This document shows positions 17,720 to 26,618 of a DNA stretch of 64,000 nt, one piece after another. The stretch spans positions 3,178,028-3,242,027 of the forward strand of contig NZ_QPFB01000001.1 of NCBI RefSeq assembly GCF_004348115.1, written 5' to 3'. Under the pieces are notes generated by a model that made no database searches, was not told the DNA's origin, and was given only the letters and a program-made list of their open reading frames with translations. The position numbers were made by a program, and so were the translations under genes. Position 1 is the stretch's first letter. Each line of letters begins with the position of its first letter. Source of the stretch: Stenotrophomonas sp. ATCM1_4. GTDB taxonomy: Bacteria; Pseudomonadota; Gammaproteobacteria; Xanthomonadales; Xanthomonadaceae.

Positions 17720-20104
17720 CTAGTGGACGACGCGGAAGCGCACGCGTGCCCAGCTGCCGTCGTCCGACAGGGCGGTGAGCGTGTGTTCGCCGGCGTCCTC
17801 GAAGTCGCGCATGAACACCCGCGCGCCCTGGGTCTGGGCAATCCAGCGGCCATCGAGCAGCCATTGGACGGTGGCATCGCTTCCCAGTGCGCGCAGTTGC
17901 AGGCGCGGACCATGCGTTGCACCCGGTGGCCGGGCCAGCGTGGACTGGTCATTCAGGCCGTCGATATGCAGTACGCCACGCGATTGGCGGCCATCGTCCG
18001 GGCAATCGGCCGCAAGCACCGGCAACTGCTGTGCCTGCCGTTGCACGGCCGACAACCACGGTGAAGCCAGTGCCGGCCAACGGGCGATCTCGCGTTGCTC
18101 ACGGGCCGGATGGCCGTCGCAGTCCACCGATACCCGCTGCCCGGTCACTGCATCCACCTCGAAGCGCAGGCGACCGGATTGCCACAGGCGGGCATCGCGT
18201 TCGGCGAAGGTCGGCGGCACCACTCCGTCGAGCACCATCGCCGGGAACCGCCGGTGACACATCGATGGCGGGGTCTGCTCGGCGGCGATGCCCAGCGGCC
18301 AGCAGATGTCCATTTCAGTGACGCTGGCCGGTGCCGTCCGGGTGGCGTTGTCGCCCGGTTGGCGCGGCAGGCTGTCGATGACCTCGAACATCAGCGGCAG
18401 CGCGGTGACCGCTCCGTACTGGCCGGGCAGCGGCGTGCCGTCGGGCCGGCCGACCCACACCCCCACGGTGTACTGGCGGGTACCGCCGATGGCCCAGGCA
18501 TCGCGGTAACCAAAGCTGGTGCCGGTCTTCCATGCCACGCGCGGGCGGCCGCCGGTGTCGAAGGTGCCCACGCCGTACCCCGGGCGCGGGTTGGATTCGA
18601 GGATGTCACGCACGATCCATGCCGCGCCTTCGGACATCATCCGCCGCTCGAGCCGGGGATCGTCCGGCGTGTAACGCACGCGCCCGGCGATGCCACCGCG
18701 GTTGAACGCCGAGAAGGCACCGACCAGCCCCTCCAGCTGGGCACCGGTGCCGCCCAGGATCACGGCCAGGTTCGGCTTGGCCCCATGCGGGAAGCGCAGC
18801 GTGACCCCTCCGTTGGCGAGCCGGGCGGTGAAGCGCGCCGGGCCGACACGGTCGAGCAGGTCCACCGAGGGCACGTTCAACGACAGGCGCAATGCGCTGG
18901 CCGCACCAATGGGGCCATTGAACGCGGCATCGAAGTTGCCCGGGCGATAGCCGCCGAAACTCTGCGGCGCATCCACCAGCAGGCTCTCGGAGTGGATCAG
19001 GCCATCGTCCAGCGCCATGCCGTACAGGAACGGCTTGAGCGTGGAGCCGGGGGAGCGCCAGGCCTGCACCATGTCCACGTGCCCCAGCCGCGCCTTGTCA
19101 CCGAACGCGACCGAGCCCACGTAGGCACGGGCCTCCAGCGTGGTGTTGTCCATCACCAGCAGCGCGGCGGAGGTGCGCTCGGGCAGCTGCGAGAAGTACG
19201 CCGCCACGCGCTCCTCCAGCGTGCGCTGCAGGCCCGCGTCGAGCGTGGTCTGGATATGCGCGGCGCGCGGTTGCGCCGCATGCAGGCGCTGGGCCAGCAG
19301 CGCCGCGTACAGCGGCTGCTTCAGCGAGCGCGCAACGACCGGCTCGATGCGCGCATCGGCGACCTCGTCGGCCGACCACGCGCCGAGTTCGGCCATGCGC
19401 GCCAGCACCTTGTCGCGGGCCCGTCTTGCGGCCTCGGGATGGCGGTCCGGACGCAGCCGGCTCGGTGACTGCGGCAGCACCGCCAGCAGTGCGGCCTCGG
19501 CCTGCGACAGGTGCGCGGCGGACTTGCCCAGGTAGGCCCAGCTGGCCGCCTCGACGCCTTCGATGGTGCCGCCGTAGGGCGCGCGCTCCAGGTAGAGGTC
19601 GAGGATCTCGGCCTTGCTCAGGTGCACCTCCAGCTGCACCGCACGCAACAGCTGCTTGAGCTTGCCCCATGGCGTGCGCGTATGCGGGTCGAGGATGCGC
19701 GCGACCTGCATGGTCAGCGTCGAACCGCCGGAGACGATGCGCCGCTCCAGCACCATCTGCCTGGCCGCACGCAGCAGCGCCCAGGGGTTGATGCCCGGAT
19801 GCCGCCAGAACCAGCGGTCCTCGTAGGTCAGCAACGCCTGCAGGTAGAGCGGCGAAACCGTCTTCGCGTCGGCCGGATAGCGCCAGACGCCTTCGGCATC
19901 GGCGAAGGCGCGCAGCGGCGTGCCGTCGGCGGCGACGACCAGCGTACTGGTCTCCCGCGACCGCGGCAGTGGTGGCGGAAAGGCCAGGTCCAGCACCAGC
20001 AGCAACGCCAGCAATGTGGCGGTGCCCCAGCGCAGCAGGCGCAGGGTGCGGGGAGAGCGCAGGCGCTTGCCAAGCTGCTTCAGGCGCGGGAAGCGCGTGT
20101 TCAC
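17720..20104 (-). CDS. pbpC: Penicillin-binding protein 1C (glycosyltransferase/transpeptidase)
   Basis: A 794-residue bifunctional class A PBP, exported through one N-terminal membrane segment (about residues 26-42). The glycosyltransferase domain shows the catalytic Glu95 in LTYEDRWFWRHPG and GGSTLTMQ near residue 127. The transpeptidase domain has SxxK at Ser354-Lys357 (PGSTLKPF), SLN at 408-410 and KTG at 526-528. The last 130 residues match the C-terminal PBP1C-specific domain. In E. coli pbpC is paired with the alpha-2-macroglobulin gene yfhM, and the same pair occurs here. Confidence 0.96.
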   Translation of the reverse strand: MNTRFPRLKQLGKRLRSPRTLRLLRWGTATLLALLLVLDLAFPPPLPRSRETSTLVVAADGTPLRAFADAEGVWRYPADAKTVSPLYLQALLTYEDRWFWRHPGINPWALLRAARQMVLERRIVSGGSTLTMQVARILDPHTRTPWGKLKQLLRAVQLEVHLSKAEILDLYLERAPYGGTIEGVEAASWAYLGKSAAHLSQAEAALLAVLPQSPSRLRPDRHPEAARRARDKVLARMAELGAWSADEVADARIEPVVARSLKQPLYAALLAQRLHAAQPRAAHIQTTLDAGLQRTLEERVAAYFSQLPERTSAALLVMDNTTLEARAYVGSVAFGDKARLGHVDMVQAWRSPGSTLKPFLYGMALDDGLIHSESLLVDAPQSFGGYRPGNFDAAFNGPIGAASALRLSLNVPSVDLLDRVGPARFTARLANGGVTLRFPHGAKPNLAVILGGTGAQLEGLVGAFSAFNRGGIAGRVRYTPDDPRLERRMMSEGAAWIVRDILESNPRPGYGVGTFDTGGRPRVAWKTGTSFGYRDAWAIGGTRQYTVGVWVGRPDGTPLPGQYGAVTALPLMFEVIDSLPRQPGDNATRTAPASVTEMDICWPLGIAAEQTPPSMCHRRFPAMVLDGVVPPTFAERDARLWQSGRLRFEVDAVTGQRVSVDCDGHPAREQREIARWPALASPWLSAVQRQAQQLPVLAADCPDDGRQSRGVLHIDGLNDQSTLARPPGATHGPRLQLRALGSDATVQWLLDGRWIAQTQGARVFMRDFEDAGEHTLTALSDDGSWARVRFRVVH

Positions 20105-20137
20105 TGGTGCGTGTTCTTCAATCGTGACCTTGGGGAG

Positions 20138-20197
20138 CAGGAGCGACCCCGGGCGCGAAGCCGGGCATTCCCGGCCTCGCGGCGGAAGCCGCTCCTG
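20138..20197. repeat. Paired REP-type repeats (CAGGAGCGACC family)
   Basis: Two inverted members face each other between pbpC and the alpha-2-macroglobulin gene: CAGGAGCGACC...CGCGAAG (20138-20160) and CTCGCGG...GCTCCTG (20176-20197). Together they can form a large cruciform. The left member shares its head and tail with 17694-17718. Confidence 0.6.
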
Positions 20198-20221
20198 CCG
20201 TGTTGCGCAGGCGCGGCGGGG

Positions 20222-23200
20222 TCAGGGCTGTACCACCGTGATCGTGGTCGGGGTGGAGCGACCCACGCCGCGCAGGTCGGGGCGATACATGTCCTCGGCC
20301 AGCGGCGGCGGCACGGTATAGGTACCCGGGCTGACCGCACGGACGAGGTAGAACACGTTCGCGGTCCGGCCGCGCGACAGGTTCACCGCCGCCACGTAAC
20401 GGTCGTCACGGAACTCCTCGTGCTTGATGTCGGCGGCGCTGCCACGGTCGCTGATCTCCACGCCATCCACCACCACGTCGGCCCATTGCTTGGCATCACC
20501 GAGGTTGAAGTTCTCGATCTCCAGGCCTGCCGGCAACAGGTCGGTCACCAATGCCTCGGGCATCGCGGTATTGGCGGTCACGCTCAGGCGCACGATCAAG
20601 GCCTCGCCTTCCTTCAACGGACGCGGTGTCCACGGCTTGCCGTCGGTGCCGTACCAGGTGCGCTCGATGCCGATATGGCGGTTGTCCGGCGCCGGTGCCT
20701 GGCGCGGGATGCCGGCCACGTCCAGGCTGGCGAACATCGGGGCCTCGCCCTGCGGCGAGAAGCGCACGCCTTGCGCCAGCTGGGCTGCATCGAACACCCG
20801 GCCGAACGCCTTGCGCGCGTCGATCGCCTCGCGGCGCTCACCCACGGCCAGCTCGCCGGACACCAGCTTCTTCTGGTTGACCATCAAGGCCTTGCCCAGG
20901 CGTGCCAACGCCACCTGCTCCTGCGTGCTCAGCCACAGCCAGCCGCTGTTGCGACGGGCCTCCAGCTCGCGGCCCATGGACACTGCACGTGCGTCGTACT
21001 CGGGCTTGGCCAGGCCACGCTCGTGGGTCAGTGCGATCATCAGCGCATCGTCACGCAGCACGCTGCCGTAATCGCCGAAGTAGGACGGACGGTCATTCGT
21101 AGCCTTGGCGAAGCCGGCGGCAATCGCGGCCTGGCCGCGCTTGCCATCGCCCTGCAGCGACAGCGCCACGCCCAGGTGCACCAGCGACAAGCCGGACACC
21201 GCCTTGCTGCGCTCGTTGTCCCACAGCGTGCGCAGGGTTCCCAGCGGCGCGCGGTTGACCCGCGCCAGCACATAGCCCGAATAGGCCTGGTTGGCGAACT
21301 TCAGTGCCTCCCGGTTGTCCTGCCCGTAGAACTGGTTGCCACCGCTGAGCAGGTCTTCGCTGATCCGGTCCAGCGCTTTCTGCAGCACGTTCTCCGGCAC
21401 CGCGAAGCCGGCGTCCTTGGCATCGAGCAGGAACTCGGCAATGTACGGGGTCAGCGCCGGGTTGATGTAGTCGTCGTTGCCCCACATCGAGAAGTTGCCG
21501 TTGGCCACCTGCATCGATGCCAATCGGCCGAACGCACCTTCCATGCGCTCGCGGCGCGCCTTGGCATCCAGCCCATCGGCGCCGAGCATGGCCGAGGTGG
21601 CCTGGTCGAGCATCAACGCGGCGTAGCCCTTGCTGGTGGTCTGCTCGGCGCACCCATACGGATAGTTGAGCGCCCCTTGCAGCGCAGAGGCGAACGGGAT
21701 CGGCGGCAGCGCGCTGACCAGCATGCGGGCGCTGACCGAGTTGCTCATCAGGCCATCGATGAAGCTGCTGTCCAGGGTGACCGGTGCCAACGGATCGAGC
21801 GTGCGGGTCTGCGAGCGCAGCACCTGCGGCCAGGCCGCGCGCACCGGCAGGTCATAACGCCGGTCGACCTTGAAACCGTTGCCGTCCACGCGCACCCGCA
21901 CCTTGGCCACGCTGTAGCCTTCCTGCGCGGTCAACGGGAAGCTCAGGGTGCTCTTGGCATCCGCGCCCAACTGCACCGAGCGCGAGGACTCGGCGATGCC
22001 CAGCGGGCCTTCGCCGTCCACCCGTACCGTGAACTGGCCGGGCTTGCCGGTGAAGTTCTGCACGTCGAGGGTGACCATGCTGCGGTCGCCCGGCGCCATC
22101 ACCCGCGGCATGCTGGCCTCGGCCAGGATCGGCGCGCGCACCAGCGTCTCCACGTCGCGGTTGCCGTAACGCTGGTCCGAATAGACCATCGCCGACACCC
22201 GCAGGGTGCCGTTGAAGTCCGGCACGTTCAGTTGCACCCGCGCATTGCCCTTGGCGTCCAGCGCGACCGGCCCGGAGAACAGGTCAACGGTCTGCACCCG
22301 CGCGGTCGGCCGTTTGGCCTGCGGCAGCGCCGCCAGGGCCATGTCGCCACCGAACTTCAGCTTGCCGGTGTTGCCGTCGAAGCTCTCGATCACGCGCCCG
22401 TAGATGTCATACGCATCCACGCCCAGGCGTCGCTGCGCGAAGAAATGCGCCGGGGCATCCGGCACCGGGAAACGGGTGATGTTGAGGATGCCCACGTCCA
22501 CCGCCGAGACGGTGACATGGGCCGGCTTGCCGGCCAGCTCCGGCGCACTGACGGTGACCGTCATCGGCTGTTCGGGACGCATCTGCCTGGGCGCCACCAG
22601 GCCCACCGCGACGCGGCGGTCGCTGCGGTTCATCGGCACGTGGGCCACGCCCACGGCACGCGCCGGGGTGATCTTGCTCGGCGCGCTGCCGCCGCGGAAC
22701 ACCAGCGCGGTGACGTAGACGTCGTGGCGCTCCCAGTCGGCGGTCACCGGGATTTCGAAGGTGCTGCCCGGCTTGGCGTCGATGTCCTGGACATAGATCA
22801 TCTTGTCGCTTTCGACCATCAACAGGCCACGGCCGGCATGCGGCGGCGTCACCGTCACCTTCAGCGTGTCACCGGCGCGGTAGCTGGTCTTGTCCAGCGC
22901 CAGCTTGACCTTGTCGGGGCGTGCGTCCATGCCGCGGTTCTCGTCCTCCCAGCTCCAGCCGGCACTGAACGGATAGCGCGTGGTCAGGCCGGTGGCGGGA
23001 TCGAACACGTCCACCCGGTAATCACCCCATTCCACCGGGAAGTCGAAGCGGGCCGCGGTGGTGCCGGCATCGAGGGTGCGGGTTTCCTTGTTCTCGAAGC
23101 GACGGGTGAAGTCGTAGTCCCAACGGTTGTCGGTGTAGGTCCAGTGGTAATCGCGCAGCTCGCGTACCAGCGTGACCTTCAGGCCCTTGCCCGGCTGCGG

Positions 23201-25141
23201 ATTGCCCTCGGCATCCACGCGCATCAGCTCGAAGCGCGCATTGGCGTTGGCGTCGGCACCGTCCTTGTCGTCGAACAACGGGCGCACCGCCACCAGTGCC
23301 GGGGCCGGCCACAGCACGCGCTTGAGCGTGCGGGTGACGGTGCGGCCGCCGGTCTCGTAGACGCTGCCCGACACCACCGCCGCCACCGTCGTCCCCTTGC
23401 CGACCTCGGCCGGCAGCGGGATGTCCTGGCGCAGCTTGCCATCGCCGGGAAGGGTGGTGTCGATCACGTCGTTGGCCTGCCGCGGCAGCTCAACGGTGGG
23501 ATCGCCGAAGAACCAGCCCGGCATCGCCTCGACCGGATGCTGTTCCACCGCCACCGCCAGGCGCGCGGTGAAGCGGTTGCCGTCGGCCGGAGCCCCGTAC
23601 AGGTAGGCCGCGTCGGCCTGCAGCTTGAGCGGCTCGCCCGGCTTGAGCGTCTTCTGCGCGCTGTCCAGGTCCAGCTTCATGCGTTCGGGCAGGAACTCCT
23701 CGATGCGCAGGGTCATGCCCTGCACCGCTTCCTTGCTGGCCGGGTCGGTGCGGAACTCCACCTGCCAGCGGCCGGTGGGCGCCTCGACCGGGATCACCTG
23801 CTCGAAGGAGAAATAGCCCTGCTCGCCCGCCTGCAGGCGGGTTTCGCGGAAGGTCTTGCCGTCGGGTTGCTTGAGCCGCAGGAACACCGGCAACCCGCCA
23901 TTGGCCGGGGCCGGCAGCGGCTTGCCGTCGTTGTCACGCAACAGCGCGGACACGCGCACCGTCTCGCCGGGGCGGTACAGGTCACGCCCGGACCAGGCGA
24001 ATACATCGAAGTTGGCATTCTGGCGGCCGGCCACCGCGAACTCGCTCAGGTCCAGCGCCGGCTGGTTGAACGGCAGCATCGTGGTATCGCTGCCGCTGGA
24101 AGCCACCAGCACCTGGGTGGCATCGAGCGTGTAGTTGAGCAACGCGTTGCCGTTGCCGTCGGTCTGCCCCCTCAGGATCACCTCGCCCTTGGCGTTGATG
24201 ACCTTCAGGTCGACCTTCCTGGCCGGCGTGCCATCGGCCAGCGACGCGGTGTGGACGAACAGCGTGTCCTTGTAGGCGCGGGTGTGCAGGCCGATGTCGC
24301 TGACGGAGAAGAACGCGGTGTCGTACTCGCCGCCGAAGCTGCCGGTGCGCTTCATCACCGCGAAGTACAGGCCCGGCTGCTGCAGTTCCTTCACTTCCTG
24401 GATCGGCAGGTAGGTCAGTACCCGCTCGTTCTGCTTGCCACCCAGCACGAAGCGGTTCATGTAGACCGGCTCGGCCAGCTGCGACAGCGGCGTATTGTCG
24501 CTGTACTCGCTGTCCAGCTCCCAGCTGCCACGACGGCCGCCACGCTGGTACTGGGCAAAGAAGCTGGGCAGCTCGGATTCGCGCACGCGCAGGAATTCGA
24601 CGTCCACCTCCGGCACGTTCACCGACACCACCGGCAGGCCGCGGCTCTCCTTGGCCGGCAGCACGCTGCCCTGCGAGGCGAAACCGACCGCCGGCTCCAT
24701 CTCGCCGCTGAACACCTTCTGCTTCACCTCCGTGCCCAGCCGGCTGCCATCGGCGGCCAGCAGGTCCGGCGAAATGATCAGGGTGTACTCCTTGGCCGGC
24801 TCCACGTAGGGATAGCGCAGGGTCTTGCCGTCATCGGACAGCGACCAGCTGCTTTCCTCGGTGCCGACCTTCTCCTCGAAGCGCAGCAGCTTGTCGAAGT
24901 CCTGGGTGCCGACCAGCGGCCGCGAGAACTCCACCGCCAACGCCATCCCGTCACCGCGCTGCTGGTCCGGATAGGCCCGCAGCATGACGAAGCCCTTGAC
25001 CTCCTCGCGCTTGGCCTGGATGGCCTCGCCACTGGTGCCGGGCAGCTGCCCGGTCTCGTTGCGCTTGCATCCTGCAATCAAGGCAATCGCCGCCAGAACC
25101 AGCGCTGCCCCCCGCAATCCCCACGACTTCCTGTTGCCCAT
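20222..25141 (-). CDS. Bacterial alpha-2-macroglobulin lipoprotein (YfhM-like)
   Basis: A 1639-residue lipoprotein with signal peptide and lipobox (IALIAGC, Cys25), anchored on the periplasmic side. It has MG-type beta-sandwich repeats through the first 1000 residues and an intact thioester motif GCAEQ (Cys1164) in YPYGCAEQTTSKGYAAL, which covalently traps attacking proteases. The TED alpha-helical domain follows, and the C-terminal domain starts near ARRNSGWLWLSTQEQ. Known homologues protect the cell wall from foreign proteases while PBP1C repairs peptidoglycan. pbpC lies 117 bp downstream on the same strand. Length matches the long YfhM class. Confidence 0.95.
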   Translation of the reverse strand: MGNRKSWGLRGAALVLAAIALIAGCKRNETGQLPGTSGEAIQAKREEVKGFVMLRAYPDQQRGDGMALAVEFSRPLVGTQDFDKLLRFEEKVGTEESSWSLSDDGKTLRYPYVEPAKEYTLIISPDLLAADGSRLGTEVKQKVFSGEMEPAVGFASQGSVLPAKESRGLPVVSVNVPEVDVEFLRVRESELPSFFAQYQRGGRRGSWELDSEYSDNTPLSQLAEPVYMNRFVLGGKQNERVLTYLPIQEVKELQQPGLYFAVMKRTGSFGGEYDTAFFSVSDIGLHTRAYKDTLFVHTASLADGTPARKVDLKVINAKGEVILRGQTDGNGNALLNYTLDATQVLVASSGSDTTMLPFNQPALDLSEFAVAGRQNANFDVFAWSGRDLYRPGETVRVSALLRDNDGKPLPAPANGGLPVFLRLKQPDGKTFRETRLQAGEQGYFSFEQVIPVEAPTGRWQVEFRTDPASKEAVQGMTLRIEEFLPERMKLDLDSAQKTLKPGEPLKLQADAAYLYGAPADGNRFTARLAVAVEQHPVEAMPGWFFGDPTVELPRQANDVIDTTLPGDGKLRQDIPLPAEVGKGTTVAAVVSGSVYETGGRTVTRTLKRVLWPAPALVAVRPLFDDKDGADANANARFELMRVDAEGNPQPGKGLKVTLVRELRDYHWTYTDNRWDYDFTRRFENKETRTLDAGTTAARFDFPVEWGDYRVDVFDPATGLTTRYPFSAGWSWEDENRGMDARPDKVKLALDKTSYRAGDTLKVTVTPPHAGRGLLMVESDKMIYVQDIDAKPGSTFEIPVTADWERHDVYVTALVFRGGSAPSKITPARAVGVAHVPMNRSDRRVAVGLVAPRQMRPEQPMTVTVSAPELAGKPAHVTVSAVDVGILNITRFPVPDAPAHFFAQRRLGVDAYDIYGRVIESFDGNTGKLKFGGDMALAALPQAKRPTARVQTVDLFSGPVALDAKGNARVQLNVPDFNGTLRVSAMVYSDQRYGNRDVETLVRAPILAEASMPRVMAPGDRSMVTLDVQNFTGKPGQFTVRVDGEGPLGIAESSRSVQLGADAKSTLSFPLTAQEGYSVAKVRVRVDGNGFKVDRRYDLPVRAAWPQVLRSQTRTLDPLAPVTLDSSFIDGLMSNSVSARMLVSALPPIPFASALQGALNYPYGCAEQTTSKGYAALMLDQATSAMLGADGLDAKARRERMEGAFGRLASMQVANGNFSMWGNDDYINPALTPYIAEFLLDAKDAGFAVPENVLQKALDRISEDLLSGGNQFYGQDNREALKFANQAYSGYVLARVNRAPLGTLRTLWDNERSKAVSGLSLVHLGVALSLQGDGKRGQAAIAAGFAKATNDRPSYFGDYGSVLRDDALMIALTHERGLAKPEYDARAVSMGRELEARRNSGWLWLSTQEQVALARLGKALMVNQKKLVSGELAVGERREAIDARKAFGRVFDAAQLAQGVRFSPQGEAPMFASLDVAGIPRQAPAPDNRHIGIERTWYGTDGKPWTPRPLKEGEALIVRLSVTANTAMPEALVTDLLPAGLEIENFNLGDAKQWADVVVDGVEISDRGSAADIKHEEFRDDRYVAAVNLSRGRTANVFYLVRAVSPGTYTVPPPLAEDMYRPDLRGVGRSTPTTITVVQP

Positions 25142-25257
25142 GGCGTCCTCCTGCAGATGGCCGGAGTATACCCAGCCATCGGCATGGACCTTGTGTACAG
25201 GTCAGCCCAATCGCCGCCCAACAGGCACAGGCAACGAGGGTGATGGGGCCGCCGCCC

Positions 25258-26451
25258 TCAGAATATATCGCCCGGCACCCGCACCCAGCCTTCCATCAGG
25301 ATGCGCGCGCTACGGCTCATCACCGCCTTGGTCACGGTCCACTGGCCATCGACCTGCGCCACCTCGGCGCCGACCCGCAGCGTGCCGGACGGGTGGCCGA
25401 AGCGCACCGCGTTGCGCTGTCCGCCACCGGCGGCCGCGTTGACCAGCGTGCCCGGCACCGATGCCGCGGTGGCGATGGCCACCGAAGCGGTGCCCATCAT
25501 CGCGTGGTGCAGCTTGCCCATCGACAGGGCGCGGGCGTTGAGGTCGATGTCACCGGCCTTGATCGGCTTGTTGCCGCTGGACACGTAGTCCTGTGGCGGC
25601 GCGACGAACACGATCTTCGGCGTGTGCTGGCGCTTGAGTGCTTCCTCCGGCGAGGCGATCAGCCCCATGCGCAGCGCACCGGCGACGCGGATGGCTTCCA
25701 GCCGGGCCAGCGCCGCCTTGTCCTCGTTGATGGCCGGCTGCAGCTCGGTGCCGGTGTAGCCGATGTCGGCCGCGTTGACGAACACGGTCGGGATACCGGC
25801 GGTGATCATCGTGGCCTTCAGCGTACCGACACCCGGCACCTCCAGGTCATCGACCAGGTTGCCGGTCGGGAACATCGCACCGCCGCCCTCGCCTTCGTCC
25901 TCATCGGCCGGATCGATGAACTCCAGCACGATCTCCGCCGCCGGGAAGGTCACCCCATCGAGTTCGAAGTCACCGGTTTCCTGCACCTGGCCGTTGCTGA
26001 CCGGCACATGCGCGATGATGGTCTTGTTGATGTTGGCCTGCCAGATTCGCACCGCGCAGACGCCGTTTTCCGGAACACGGGCCGGATCGACGTAGCCGGC
26101 ATGCAGCGCGAACGCGCCGGCCCCGGTGGACAGGTTGCCGCAATTACCCGACCAGTCGACGAAGTCGGTGTCGATCGAGACCTGGCCATAGAGGTAGTCC
26201 ACGTCGTGGTCGGGCCTGCTGCTTGGCGACAGGATCACGCACTTGCTGGTGCTGGAGGTCGCCCCGCCCATGCCATCGATCTGCTTGGCGAACGGATCGG
26301 GCGAGCCGATCACCCGCTGGAACAGGCGGTCGCGTGCCGCGCCGGGCACCTGCGCGCTGGCCGGCAGGTCTTCGAGGCGGAAGAACACGCCCTTGGAGGT
26401 GCCGCCGCGCAGGTAGGCGGCGGGGATTCTGATCTGCGGAACATGGGACAT
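25258..26451 (-). CDS. prpF: PrpF, 2-methylaconitate cis-trans isomerase
   Basis: In the AcnD-dependent methylcitrate cycle PrpF isomerises the 2-methylaconitate made by AcnD so that aconitase can hydrate it. The 397-residue product has the family's MSHVPQIRIPAAYLRGGTSKGVFF opening (diaminopimelate-epimerase fold), IDGMGGATSSTSK, and WSGNCGNLSTGAGAF with the conserved Cys. It is the last gene of prpB-prpC-acnD-prpF. A 167-bp gap containing repeats separates it from acnD. Confidence 0.96.
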   Translation of the reverse strand: MSHVPQIRIPAAYLRGGTSKGVFFRLEDLPASAQVPGAARDRLFQRVIGSPDPFAKQIDGMGGATSSTSKCVILSPSSRPDHDVDYLYGQVSIDTDFVDWSGNCGNLSTGAGAFALHAGYVDPARVPENGVCAVRIWQANINKTIIAHVPVSNGQVQETGDFELDGVTFPAAEIVLEFIDPADEDEGEGGGAMFPTGNLVDDLEVPGVGTLKATMITAGIPTVFVNAADIGYTGTELQPAINEDKAALARLEAIRVAGALRMGLIASPEEALKRQHTPKIVFVAPPQDYVSSGNKPIKAGDIDLNARALSMGKLHHAMMGTASVAIATAASVPGTLVNAAAGGGQRNAVRFGHPSGTLRVGAEVAQVDGQWTVTKAVMSRSARILMEGWVRVPGDIF

Positions 26452-26497
26452 GACTGGGTTTCCTGACGTGCATCAACGACAAGGGCAGAAGCGGCTG

Positions 26498-26535
26498 CCC
26501 TCACCCCAACTCATCTCCCGCCGGCGGGAGAGGGG
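26498..26535. repeat. Dispersed intergenic palindrome (CCCTCACCCCAA family), copy 1
   Basis: CCCTCACCCCAAC is followed by CTCCCGCCGGCGGGAG and AGGGG, forming a short hairpin. It shares its unit with 29470-29507 and, inverted, with 30760-30794. It lies between prpF and acnD. Confidence 0.7.
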
Positions 26536-26606
26536 CTTCAAGCAAAGCCGCATCGAGGGGCTTCACGCAAGGCCGCATCGGGCGGCTTCAAGCAAAACCC
26601 CGCCGA
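26532..26606. repeat. 25-bp tandem repeat, three copies
   Basis: Three adjacent 25-bp units of the form GSGGCTTCAMGCAARRCC follow one another, at 26532-26556, 26557-26581 and 26582-26606. The first two differ at about three positions; the third is more diverged. A GGGCTTGAAAC remnant follows at 26607. It is intergenic, just downstream of acnD. Confidence 0.75.
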
Positions 26607-26618
26607 GGGCTTGAAACA

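Noticed and set aside
19511-25243. 1910-codon open frame on the plus strand opposite the alpha-2-macroglobulin and pbpC genes
   Set aside because: It is an antisense shadow caused by high GC and codon bias. It is His/Arg/Gln-rich, has no family motif, and the minus-strand gene is fully explained by known domains.
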